The notes beneath the pieces are model-generated. The model ran no database searches and had not been told where the DNA came from. It saw only the letters and a program-made list of their open reading frames with translations. Both the position numbers and the translations under genes were made by a program. A stretch of 6,673 nt of DNA, from positions 1 through 6,673 of the forward strand of contig JAKAHX010000088.1 in assembly GCA_021814735.1 (NCBI GenBank), written 5' to 3'. Below are positions 1 to 6,090 of this stretch, piece after piece. Source of the stretch: Chloroflexota bacterium. Lineage in GTDB: Bacteria; Chloroflexota; Limnocylindria; Limnocylindrales; CSP1-4. Each line of letters starts with the position of its first letter. Position 1 is the first letter of the stretch.

Positions 1-2072
1 TCGGCGCCCTGCACGCCGGGAGGATCGTCCCCGTCTACCGGCTCACGGCGGGTGTCACGAACCCCGCGCTGCGGGGCCTGATGCGGGAGGCGCTCACCAG
101 GTACGCGGCGTCGGTGGAGGACTACCTGCCCGCGACGGTGCGTGCCCGGCGGGGACTGCCCGACCTCGGGACGGCGCTCGAGCAGGTGCACTTCCCCGCC
201 GATTTCGAGCAGCGCGACGCGGCCCTGCGCCGGTTGGCCTTCGACGAGCTGCTCGCCCTTCAGGTGGGGATGCTCTCCAGGGACCGCCAGCGCCGGCCTG
301 ACACCGCCGACCGGATCCTGGTCGAGGAACGTCGCTTCCGGGAAGCCGTCGCGACGGTCGAGGCGGTGCTGACCCGCCGGCTCCAGGCCCGATCGGCCGC
401 CGCCACCGCTGCGCCGGCGATGGACGGCGGGGACGACCCGCCCGGCCCGGGCCCGGACGCCACGGAGCCGCCGGCCGCGGTGCCGGCCCCCGTCGCGACA
501 CTCACCGGGGACCAGGTGCGCGCCCTCGCGGCGATCCGGTCCGACCTCGCGTCGAGCCGGCCGATGCTCCGCCTCCTGCAGGGGGACGTCGGCTCTGGCA
601 AGACCGCCGTCGCCGCTCTCGCCCTGGCCTTCGTGGCGGATGGCGGGCGGCAGGCCGCCCTGCTCGCGCCGACCGACCTGCTCGCGCGCCAGCATGCCGG
701 CACGCTGGCGGCGTTCCTCGGCCCGCTGGGCCACGAGGTGACGCTCCTCACCGGCTCGCTGCCCGCGCCCGAGCGCGAGCGTTCCCTGCGGCAGATCGCC
801 GGCACGGAAACCCAGGACGACCCCGGGTCCCCTTCGGACGGGATGGCCGACCTGTGGAGGTCGGCGGCCGGGCTCTTCGCGGACGCCGCCGGAGGCGTGC
901 GCGAACAGGCGACCGGGGGCACGGGAGCGGGCGCGCGGTCGGTCGGGCGGGTGATCGTCGGGACGCATGCCCTGCTGCAGGAGGCGGTGCGCTTCCGGGA
1001 CCTCGCCCTGGTAGTGGTCGACGAGCAGCACCGCTTCGGGGTGGAACAGCGGGACGCCCTCGCCGGGAAGGGGCGCAACCCGCACGTCCTCCTGATGACG
1101 GCCACGCCCATCCCCCAGACCCTGGCGCGGGTCTTCTACGCGGACCTCGACGTCTCGGACCTGCGGACGCCGCCGGCCGGGCGGGTGCCGATCCGCACCG
1201 GCCTCCGGGGCTTCGACCAGCTCATGGGCGACGACCCCGACCACCCGGAACGGGGGACCTGGCAGCTGCTGGCCCGCGAGCTCCTGGCCGGACACCGCGC
1301 CTTCGTGGTCGTCCCGCTGGTCGAGGACGAGGAAGCCCCCGAGGTCATGGCAGTGGAGGCCGCCGCGGCCATGGTCCGCGACGCGGTCCCGCCGGCCGCC
1401 CGGCGTGCCGGGCTCCCCGAGCTCGAGCCGCGGATCGGGATCGTGCACGGCCAGATGCCGCCGCGCGAGCGCGACGCGGTCATGGACGCGTTCCGCCGGG
1501 GCGAGGTGGGGGTCCTGGTCGGCACCACCGTCGTGGAGGTGGGGGTCGACGTGCCGGAAGCGACCGTGATGGTCATCCTCAACGCGGACCGCTTCGGCGT
1601 CGCGCAGCTGCACCAGCTGCGCGGTCGGATCGGGCGGGGCGAGTGGCCGTCCTGGTGCGTGCTGGTGTCGGACACCCAGGACGACGTGGCCCGGGCGCGA
1701 CTGGAGGCGATCCGGCGCACGCGGGACGGGTTTGCGCTGGCCGAGGAGGACCTGCGCCTGCGACAGGCGGGCGACCTCCTGGGGATCGAGCAGAGCGGGC
1801 TGCCTCCGCTGCGGGTGGCCCGCCTGGACCGCCACGAGGACGCGGACCTGGTGGCGGCCGCGCGCGAGGAGGCGCTGCGCATGGTCGGCCCCGACGGCGT
1901 GCTCGACCCATCGCTTGCCGGGCTGCGGCGGGTGCTCGCCACCGGGTGGCTTGCCGGGATCGGCGCCGGGGCGGCACTGCCGGAGCCCGGCGGGCCGGAT
2001 CCCGGCGTGCCGGAGTCCGGGCCCGGTGCGGCCGGGCCGGCGCGGCGGCGCACGGGGGCTGGGGATGCCTGA
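1..2072 (+). CDS. recG: ATP-dependent DNA helicase RecG, 5' partial
   Basis: RecG is a superfamily 2 helicase that remodels stalled replication forks and Holliday junctions. The frame is open from the first complete codon at nt 3, and the early residues GRIVPVY match the region just after the wedge (OB-fold) domain, so the start and most of the wedge lie upstream; the ATG at 81 is internal. Counting from nt 3, 689 residues are visible: Walker A GDVGSGKT at 194-201, DEQH box at 340-343, TAT motif at about 366, and arginine-finger region QLHQLRGRIGRG at 535-546. The DGFALAEEDL segment and the RecG-type C-terminal motif follow. Oddities are an Ala/Pro-rich linker before the helicase core (nt about 381-505), an insert of about 45 residues between motifs Ia and II (nt about 804-948), an altered RecG-specific motif, and a Pro/Gly-rich tail. 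The stop overlaps the rsmD start by 8 nt. The identity is secure. Confidence 0.96.
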   Translation, partial: GALHAGRIVPVYRLTAGVTNPALRGLMREALTRYAASVEDYLPATVRARRGLPDLGTALEQVHFPADFEQRDAALRRLAFDELLALQVGMLSRDRQRRPDTADRILVEERRFREAVATVEAVLTRRLQARSAAATAAPAMDGGDDPPGPGPDATEPPAAVPAPVATLTGDQVRALAAIRSDLASSRPMLRLLQGDVGSGKTAVAALALAFVADGGRQAALLAPTDLLARQHAGTLAAFLGPLGHEVTLLTGSLPAPERERSLRQIAGTETQDDPGSPSDGMADLWRSAAGLFADAAGGVREQATGGTGAGARSVGRVIVGTHALLQEAVRFRDLALVVVDEQHRFGVEQRDALAGKGRNPHVLLMTATPIPQTLARVFYADLDVSDLRTPPAGRVPIRTGLRGFDQLMGDDPDHPERGTWQLLARELLAGHRAFVVVPLVEDEEAPEVMAVEAAAAMVRDAVPPAARRAGLPELEPRIGIVHGQMPPRERDAVMDAFRRGEVGVLVGTTVVEVGVDVPEATVMVILNADRFGVAQLHQLRGRIGRGEWPSWCVLVSDTQDDVARARLEAIRRTRDGFALAEEDLRLRQAGDLLGIEQSGLPPLRVARLDRHEDADLVAAAREEALRMVGPDGVLDPSLAGLRRVLATGWLAGIGAGAALPEPGGPDPGVPESGPGAAGPARRRTGAGDA
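1978..2020 (+). repeat. Imperfect 13-bp direct repeat in the recG tail
   Basis: TGCCGGAGCCCGG (1978-1990) recurs with one mismatch as TGCCGGAGTCCGG (2008-2020), exactly 30 nt or ten codons apart. In the protein it gives a PEPG / PDPG / PESG pattern in the extra C-terminal tail of RecG. It looks like local duplication in a disordered Pro/Gly-rich extension rather than a functional DNA site. Confidence 0.4.
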
Positions 2073-2733
2073 CGCCGGCAGGGTGATCGCGGGGATCGCG
2101 CGGGGCCGACGGCTGCTCCACCCGGGGACCGGAACGCGGCCGTTCGCGGATCGCGTGAAGCAGGCGATCTTCGGGATGCTCGCGCCGGTCCTCGCGGACG
2201 CGCGCGTGGCGGACCTGTTCGCGGGCAGCGGCGCCGGCGGCATCGAGGCCCTGAGCCGCGGCGCGGCGAGCTGCGACTTCGTGGAGCGGGAGCCGGCCGC
2301 CGTCCGGGTCATCGAGGAGAACCTGCGGCGCACGGGCCTGGCGGGGCCCGCGGCGCGCGTCCACCGGTCGGACGTGGCGGGCTTCCTGTCGCGGGGCGGG
2401 GGCCCCTGGGACATCGTGCTGCTCGATCCGCCGTTCGGCGACGCTGCTATCCTCGCCGTGCTGGCGCAGCTGGGCGACGCCGGTTCGCTCGCGCCAGGGG
2501 CGCTCGTGGTGGCGCGGCACTTCTGGCGGGACGAGATGCCGGAGCGCGCGGGGCGGCTGGTGCGGCAGCGGGAACGGCGGATCGGGGAGGGCGTGGTGAC
2601 GGTCTACCGGGCCGAACCGGTCGCAGCGGACACGTCGGGCCAGGGGCACGCGCCGGACGGTGCCCTCGCGGCGCCCGCGGACCGGCCGGTCCGGGCAGGG
2701 GAGGGACGGATCGTGGACGGAGGTGAACGATGA
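2065..2733 (+). CDS. rsmD: 16S rRNA (guanine(966)-N(2))-methyltransferase RsmD
   Basis: RsmD is an SAM-dependent methyltransferase that modifies G966 (E. coli numbering) of 16S rRNA in the assembled small subunit. The N-terminus reads RVIAGIARGRRL followed by TRPFADRVKQAIF, the family's opening signature. The SAM-binding loop DLFAGSGAGGIEALSRGA starts at residue 50, and the catalytic N/DPPY-type motif is DPPF at 121-124. The start is the ATG at 2065, which overlaps the recG stop by 8 nt and places the RVIAG motif close to the N-terminus as usual; the frame is open further upstream, but only as a shadow of recG. The protein has 222 residues, against about 185-200 for typical members. The excess is a tail of about 35 residues rich in Ala, Gly and Asp after the last predicted strand (VVTVYRAE). 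The tail DNA carries the Shine-Dalgarno of coaD, and the stop overlaps the coaD start as ATGA. Confidence 0.93.
   Translation: MPDAGRVIAGIARGRRLLHPGTGTRPFADRVKQAIFGMLAPVLADARVADLFAGSGAGGIEALSRGAASCDFVEREPAAVRVIEENLRRTGLAGPAARVHRSDVAGFLSRGGGPWDIVLLDPPFGDAAILAVLAQLGDAGSLAPGALVVARHFWRDEMPERAGRLVRQRERRIGEGVVTVYRAEPVAADTSGQGHAPDGALAAPADRPVRAGEGRIVDGGER
2719..2723 (+). promoter_or_regulatory. Shine-Dalgarno of coaD
   Basis: GGAGG lies 6 nt before the ATG at 2730, inside the last codons of rsmD. It fixes the coaD start and indicates translation coupled to rsmD. Confidence 0.8.
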
Positions 2734-3254
2734 GCGTGGCCCTCTATCCGGGCTCCTTCGACCCCATCACCTTCGGGCACCTGGACATCGTCCGGCGTGC
2801 AGCCCGCGTCTTCGATCGCGTGGTGGTCGCGGTCCTCCAGAACAGCGCCAAGATCCCGATGATGGCCCGCGACGATCGGGCCGACGTCATCCGCCTGGCG
2901 GTGGACCAGGAGCTGCCGCCGGACGTGGCGCGACGCGTCTCGATCGTCTGGTTCGACGGGCTCACGGTCGAGGCGGCCCGGGATCACGGGGCGGAGTTCG
3001 TGGTGCGCGGCCTGCGCGCGGTCAGCGACTTCGAGAGCGAGCTGCAGATGGCGCACTTCAACCGCAAGCTGGCACCGGCCATCGACACGGTCTTCTTCAT
3101 GACCGCCCTCGAGTACGCCTACCTCAGCTCGAGCCTGGTGAAGGAGATCGCCCGGTTCGGCGGCGACGTGCGCGGGATGGTGCCAGCGGCCGTCGCCGAA
3201 CGCCTGGAGGCCGCGCTGGATCCCGACTGGAGCACGGGCCCGGCGGTGGGCTAG
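2730..3254 (+). CDS. coaD: Phosphopantetheine adenylyltransferase CoaD
   Basis: CoaD transfers AMP from ATP to 4'-phosphopantetheine to make dephospho-CoA, the penultimate step of coenzyme A synthesis, in the cytosol. The N-terminus reads ALYPGSFDPITFGH, with the nucleotidyltransferase T/HxGH motif as TFGH at residues 14-17. The family block VVRGLRAVSDFE follows at 91-102, and YLSSSLVKEIA at 131-141 corresponds to the ISSTxVKE phosphate-binding motif. At 174 residues it is slightly longer than the usual 160-165 because of a short tail. The start is supported by a GGAGG site and an ATGA overlap with rsmD. The pairing rsmD-coaD is common in bacteria. CoA from this pathway provides the phosphopantetheine arm of ACP, whose gene ends the window. 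The TAG stop is in the same frame as the next gene. Confidence 0.97.
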   Translation: MSVALYPGSFDPITFGHLDIVRRAARVFDRVVVAVLQNSAKIPMMARDDRADVIRLAVDQELPPDVARRVSIVWFDGLTVEAARDHGAEFVVRGLRAVSDFESELQMAHFNRKLAPAIDTVFFMTALEYAYLSSSLVKEIARFGGDVRGMVPAAVAERLEAALDPDWSTGPAVG

Positions 3255-3274
3255 AATGGCGCGTCAGTCCGGGA

Positions 3275-3294
3275 GCGCCGCCCCGGCCCGGCGC
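3275..3294 (+). other. Small GC hairpin directly before a Shine-Dalgarno
   Basis: GCGCCG (3275-3280) and CGGCGC (3289-3294) form a perfect 6-bp stem with an 8-nt loop. The stem ends one base before the AGGAGG of the next gene. There is no T tract, so it is not an intrinsic terminator. It might influence translation initiation, but in such GC-rich DNA a stem of this size can arise by chance. Confidence 0.3.
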
Positions 3295-3300
3295 AGGAGG
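3295..3300 (+). promoter_or_regulatory. Strong Shine-Dalgarno before an ATC start
   Basis: AGGAGG is followed by an 8-nt spacer and then ATC at 3309. Spacing and strength are those of a well-expressed gene, and no ATG, GTG or TTG lies in this frame between the coaD stop and 3438. The site therefore supports initiation at the ATC codon. Confidence 0.7.
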
Positions 3301-3308
3301 TTCCCGCC

Positions 3309-3827
3309 ATCGACATCATCTTCCTCGTCGAGCGACTCGAATCGCTCGTCGCCAACGGGAAGCGGCTGCCGCTCACGAACAACGTCGTCGTCGACCAGGC
3401 GGCGGCGCTCGACCTGATCGACCAGCTGCGCGTCGCCGTGCCCGAGGAGGTGCGCCAGGCGAAGCGGGTGAACCAGGAATCCGAGCGCATCCTGGAGAAG
3501 GCGCAGGAGGAGGCGGACCGCATCGTGGCGCGCGCCCAGGAGCAGGCCGCGTTCCTCATCGAGGAGCGCGAGCTGACGCGCGCCGCCGAGGAGCGCTCGC
3601 GGGAGATCATCGCGGAGGGCGAGCGCGACGCGGACGAGATCCGGCGCGGTGCCGACGAGTATGCCGCCGGCGTCCTGGTGCGGCTGGAGGGCGAGTGCGT
3701 CAAGGCGCTGCAGAGCATCCGGCACGGCATCCAGATGCTGGATGAGCGGCGTCAGGCCGAGCCGGAGCCCGAGGAGGGCGAGGCCGAGCCGGAACCTGGC
3801 CGCATGGCGGGCCATGCTCGCGTTTAA
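3309..3827 (+). CDS. Charged coiled-coil protein, apparent ATC start
   Basis: This cytosolic protein of 172 residues has no assigned function. The N-terminal 40-50 residues (reading IDIIFLVERLESLV, then LPLTNNVVVD) resemble the opening of a Chloroflexota/Actinobacteriota family that I recall beginning MDI..LIDRLE and that is often annotated as ATP synthase subunit B-like or DivIVA-like. Residues about 45-120 form a long amphipathic helix rich in Glu, Arg and Ala (EADRIVARAQEQA, then EIIAEGERDADEIRRGADEY), typical of a coiled coil. The tail is acidic, with EPEPEEGEAEPEPG. There is no signal peptide or membrane segment, which argues against a true F0 subunit b. A start at GTG 3438 would delete the conserved N-terminal 43 residues and lacks the strong ribosome site at 3295-3300, so ATC 3309 is preferred. 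The end overlaps the DUF177 gene by 14 nt. It is confidently a gene; its role is unknown. Confidence 0.8.
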   Translation: MDIIFLVERLESLVANGKRLPLTNNVVVDQAAALDLIDQLRVAVPEEVRQAKRVNQESERILEKAQEEADRIVARAQEQAAFLIEERELTRAAEERSREIIAEGERDADEIRRGADEYAAGVLVRLEGECVKALQSIRHGIQMLDERRQAEPEPEEGEAEPEPGRMAGHARV

Positions 3828-4362
3828 CGTCGCGGGCCTGATGGGATCGGTCGCCGGGTCCGATCGCCGGTACGAGATCAAGGACGCGCGTCTGGAGCTC
3901 CCGGAGGACATGCGGCTGGCCTCGCCGATCAGCGGCCACGTCCGCCTGTCCCGCACCAGCCGCAGCATCATCGCCGACGCGGACCTCTCCACCTCGCTCG
4001 TGGAGACGTGCAGCCGCTGCCTGCGGCCGATCGTCACGCCCGTCCACGTGGAGGTCCGGGAGGAGGCGCTGCCGTCCATCGACCTGCACACCGGACTTCC
4101 GCTCGACACGAGCGGCGAGCCCGACGCGCTGCGCATCGACGATCACCACATCCTGGACCTGGAGGTCCCGGTACGGGAGGCGATCTCGATGGCCGAGCCC
4201 ATCGCGCCGCTCTGCCGGCCGGACTGCCGCGGGCTGTGCCCGGTCTGCGGCGCGGACCTGAACGACGAGCCGGGGCACCGGCATCCGGACGAGCCCGTCG
4301 ATCCGCGGCTCGAGGCCCTGGGCGACTGGCAGCCGCCCGAGACCGACGATCCCATCTGCTGA
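3814..4362 (+). CDS. yceD: DUF177/YceD family protein, zinc-ribbon type
   Basis: DUF177 (YceD) proteins sit next to rpmF in most bacteria and have been linked to 23S rRNA accumulation and large-subunit assembly; the mechanism is unclear. The protein has 182 residues, near the usual length. It opens with FNVAGLMGSVAGSDRRYEI, the normal N-terminal strand of the family. Cysteines occur as C66-x2-C69 (ETCSRCLRPI) and C134, C138, C142, C145 (CRPDCRGLCPVCGADLN), the family signature and plausible zinc ligands. The ATG at 3814 is chosen because it keeps the N-terminal strand. It lacks a clear Shine-Dalgarno and overlaps the preceding gene by 14 nt, so translation is probably coupled. ATG 3841 is an alternative that would lose nine residues. 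Rare AT content (GTTTAA) occurs at the overlap, where it forms the upstream stop. Confidence 0.92.
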   Translation: MLAFNVAGLMGSVAGSDRRYEIKDARLELPEDMRLASPISGHVRLSRTSRSIIADADLSTSLVETCSRCLRPIVTPVHVEVREEALPSIDLHTGLPLDTSGEPDALRIDDHHILDLEVPVREAISMAEPIAPLCRPDCRGLCPVCGADLNDEPGHRHPDEPVDPRLEALGDWQPPETDDPIC

Positions 4363-4404
4363 CGTCCGCGAACCTGCCGTCGCACCACCCACGAGGAGAC
4401 CATC

Positions 4405-4611
4405 ATGGGCCTGCCCAAGCGCAAGACCTCGCACGCCGCACAGGGTGACCGCCGCGCACACCACGCGCTGGTCACGCCGAAGCTCGAGTCGTGCCCCCAC
4501 TGCCACGAGCCGAAGCTGAGCCACCACGCCTGCCCGAACTGCGGATGGTACGCCGGCCGCGAGGCCGTCCACATCAAGACCAAGACCACCGGCGAGACCG
4601 GCCGGTCCTGA
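4405..4611 (+). CDS. rpmF: 50S ribosomal protein L32 (zinc-binding form)
   Basis: L32 is a small protein of the large ribosomal subunit. The 68-residue product starts MGLPKRKTSHAAQGDRRAH, the standard basic N-terminus that enters the rRNA. It carries four cysteines as C30-x2-C33 and C43-x2-C46, followed by GWYAGREAV, so it is the zinc-binding rather than the cysteine-free form. The ATG at 4405 follows GAGGAG (4393-4398) with a 6-nt spacer. The 42-nt gap after the DUF177 gene holds little besides this ribosome site. DUF177-rpmF-plsX is a very widespread bacterial order, which supports all three identities. The length is normal for the family and nothing appears broken. Confidence 0.97.
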   Translation: MGLPKRKTSHAAQGDRRAHHALVTPKLESCPHCHEPKLSHHACPNCGWYAGREAVHIKTKTTGETGRS

Positions 4612-4636
4612 CGACCCCGCGGAGCGCCGGGGCGCC

Positions 4637-5713
4637 ATGGACGTTCGCTCGGTCGCCCTCCCGGCCGCGGGCGAAGGGCGCGTGCGGGTCGCCGTGGACG
4701 CCCTCGGCGGCGACCACGGGCCGGCCGAAGTCGTCCCGGGTGCCCTGGCCTGGGCGCGCGAGCATCCCGACACCGACCTGATCCTCGTCGGCGACGAGGC
4801 GCTGATCGCGCCGCACGTGCGGGATGGCCTGCCCTCCCACGTGACGCTGGTGCCGGCCTCGGAACTGGTGGCCATGGACGAGCAGGCGGCAGCGGCCGTT
4901 CGGCGCAAGCGCGACGCCAGCATCAACGTGGCGATGCGCCTGGTCCGGGAAGGCCGGGCCGATGCGGTGGTCACCGCCGGGCACACGGGCGCGGGCGTCG
5001 CTGCTGCGATCCTCCACCTGGGGCGGCTTCCGGGCGTCGATCGCCCGGCCCTGGCCGTCCAGATGGTGAGCGACAAGGGTCCCTTCGTGCTGCTGGACAT
5101 CGGGGCGACCACCGACTCCACCGGGCTCAACCTCGCGCAGTACGCGCGGATGGGGTCGATCTATGCCGAGAAGGTGCTGGGCGTGCACGACCCCTCGGTG
5201 GCCCTGCTCTCCATCGGCGAGGAAGGCGGCAAGGGTGAGCGTCGGGTGCAGGAAGCGACGGCCATGCTCACCGGCACCGACCTGCGGTTCGTGGGCAACG
5301 TCGAGGGCAAGGACCTGGTGGCGCATCTCGCGGACGTGGTCGTGTGCGACGCGTCGGTGGGCAACGTCACCATGAAGTTCTTCGAGGGGCTCTCCGGCTT
5401 CATCTTCGACCTGCTGCGTCGCGAGTTCCGGCGGCCGCCGCTGGGTCCGCTCGCCTACGTGCTGATGCGCCCGGGCGTGGCGCGGATCCGCGAGCGGTTC
5501 GACTACGAGAAGCTGGGCGGGGCGCCGCTGCTCGGCGTGCGCGGCACCGTCATCATCACGCACGGCCGGGCCCGGGCACGGATGATCTCCTATGCCGTCG
5601 GGGTGGGGGCCGCGGCGGCGCGGGCCCGGGTCCCCCAGTTGATCGCGGACGCGCTGGGGCCGCTGCAGCGATCGGCGCGGCCCTCCGCCGGTGGGATGGA
5701 GGAGACGGCATGA
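4637..5713 (+). CDS. plsX: Phosphate acyltransferase PlsX
   Basis: PlsX converts acyl-ACP and phosphate to acyl-phosphate, the donor for PlsY in phospholipid synthesis; it is a peripheral enzyme of the inner membrane face. The product has up to 358 residues. VRVAVDALGGDHGP (16-29) is the family opening, with later blocks VVTAGHTGAG (111-120), LLDIGATTD (152-160), LLSIGEEGGKGE (190-201), FVGNVEGKD (218-226) and VVCDASVGNV (235-244). Several positions depart from the usual motifs as I know them (SAGNTGA, DVGAN, LLNIGEE, VCDGFVGN, IKSHG), so this is a divergent but complete member. The start is uncertain: ATG 4637 has only a weak upstream GGAG, while GTG 4682 (15 codons later) would give the usual short N-terminus before VAVDALGGD. 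The stop overlaps the next gene as ATGA. ACP, its substrate carrier, is encoded at the end of the window. Confidence 0.93.
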   Translation: MDVRSVALPAAGEGRVRVAVDALGGDHGPAEVVPGALAWAREHPDTDLILVGDEALIAPHVRDGLPSHVTLVPASELVAMDEQAAAAVRRKRDASINVAMRLVREGRADAVVTAGHTGAGVAAAILHLGRLPGVDRPALAVQMVSDKGPFVLLDIGATTDSTGLNLAQYARMGSIYAEKVLGVHDPSVALLSIGEEGGKGERRVQEATAMLTGTDLRFVGNVEGKDLVAHLADVVVCDASVGNVTMKFFEGLSGFIFDLLRREFRRPPLGPLAYVLMRPGVARIRERFDYEKLGGAPLLGVRGTVIITHGRARARMISYAVGVGAAAARARVPQLIADALGPLQRSARPSAGGMEETA

Positions 5714-6087
5714 ACGGCGTGGTGCACGAACCTCGCGGAGCCGCCGCCGGGCTCGAGGCGACGGCGGAGCGCGCCCGCGTGCGGGTGCTGACGGTTCGCC
5801 GACGGGTGATCGGGGCCATGGCGCGCGCGGCGGCGGAGGCGCAGCCCGGCGTGCTCCGCGTCGGCCGCGGCGGGACCGCGTTCTGGGCGTGGCTCGCCGG
5901 GCCAGCCGTGACCGCCCGGCTCCGGGGAGGACGCGTCCACGTCCGGCTCTTCCTCGTGGCGCGGTCCGGCGAGCCGCTCACGGCCCTCTCCGTCCGGGTG
6001 CGGCGCGCCATCGCCGAGACCATCGAGCGCCAGCTCGGCCTCGAGCTCGGCGAGGTCACGATCCTCGTCGACGGCATCGGCGACTGA
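5710..6087 (+). CDS. Asp23/Gls24 family envelope-stress-like protein
   Basis: Asp23/Gls24 (DUF322) proteins are small proteins linked to cell envelope stress in Firmicutes; the YqhY branch is encoded beside nusB and fatty acid genes. The product has 125 residues. The helix VIGAMARAAAEAQPGVLRV (33-51) corresponds to the family's 'vI..ia..a..ev.GV' segment. VHVRLFLVARSGEPLTALSVRVRRAIAETIERQLGLELGEVTILVDGI (77-123, read as short blocks VHVRLFLVA, RVRRAIAETIERQLGL and VTILVDGI) matches the strand-helix-strand core. There is no signal peptide or convincing membrane span. The central part is shorter and more basic than in typical Gls24. The start at ATG 5710 follows GGAGGAG (5698-5704) by 5 nt and overlaps the plsX stop by 4 nt. 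Placement between plsX and nusB-acpP fits the YqhY-like branch and suggests a tie to lipid synthesis, which is inference. Confidence 0.82.
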   Translation: MNGVVHEPRGAAAGLEATAERARVRVLTVRRRVIGAMARAAAEAQPGVLRVGRGGTAFWAWLAGPAVTARLRGGRVHVRLFLVARSGEPLTALSVRVRRAIAETIERQLGLELGEVTILVDGIGD

Positions 6088-6090
6088 CGC

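Noticed and set aside
854..2086. Plus-strand frame of 410 codons inside recG
   Set aside because: Composition is almost only Gly, Arg, Ala and Pro, a +1 shadow of recG, with no ribosome site or motif.
1579..2649. Long minus-strand open frame over recG and rsmD
   Set aside because: Its product is dominated by Arg, Pro and Ala, as expected from the reverse of GC-rich genes; the plus strand encodes clear RecG and RsmD motifs.
3252..3257. TAGAAT as a -10 promoter element at the coaD stop
   Set aside because: It matches five of six bases, but no recognisable -35 element lies 16-18 nt upstream, and TAG is already explained as the stop codon.
3275..3294. Intrinsic terminator after coaD
   Set aside because: The hairpin has only six base pairs and no T tract; a Shine-Dalgarno follows at once.
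3256..3416. ATG 3256 just after the coaD stop, opening a short frame
   Set aside because: The product is a run of Ser, Arg and Thr in the shadow of the coiled-coil gene and stops at about 3416; it has no family resemblance or own ribosome site.
3700..5130. Minus-strand open frame of 476 codons over DUF177, rpmF and plsX
   Set aside because: It covers three well-identified plus-strand genes and shows no family motif; long antisense frames are common at this G+C.
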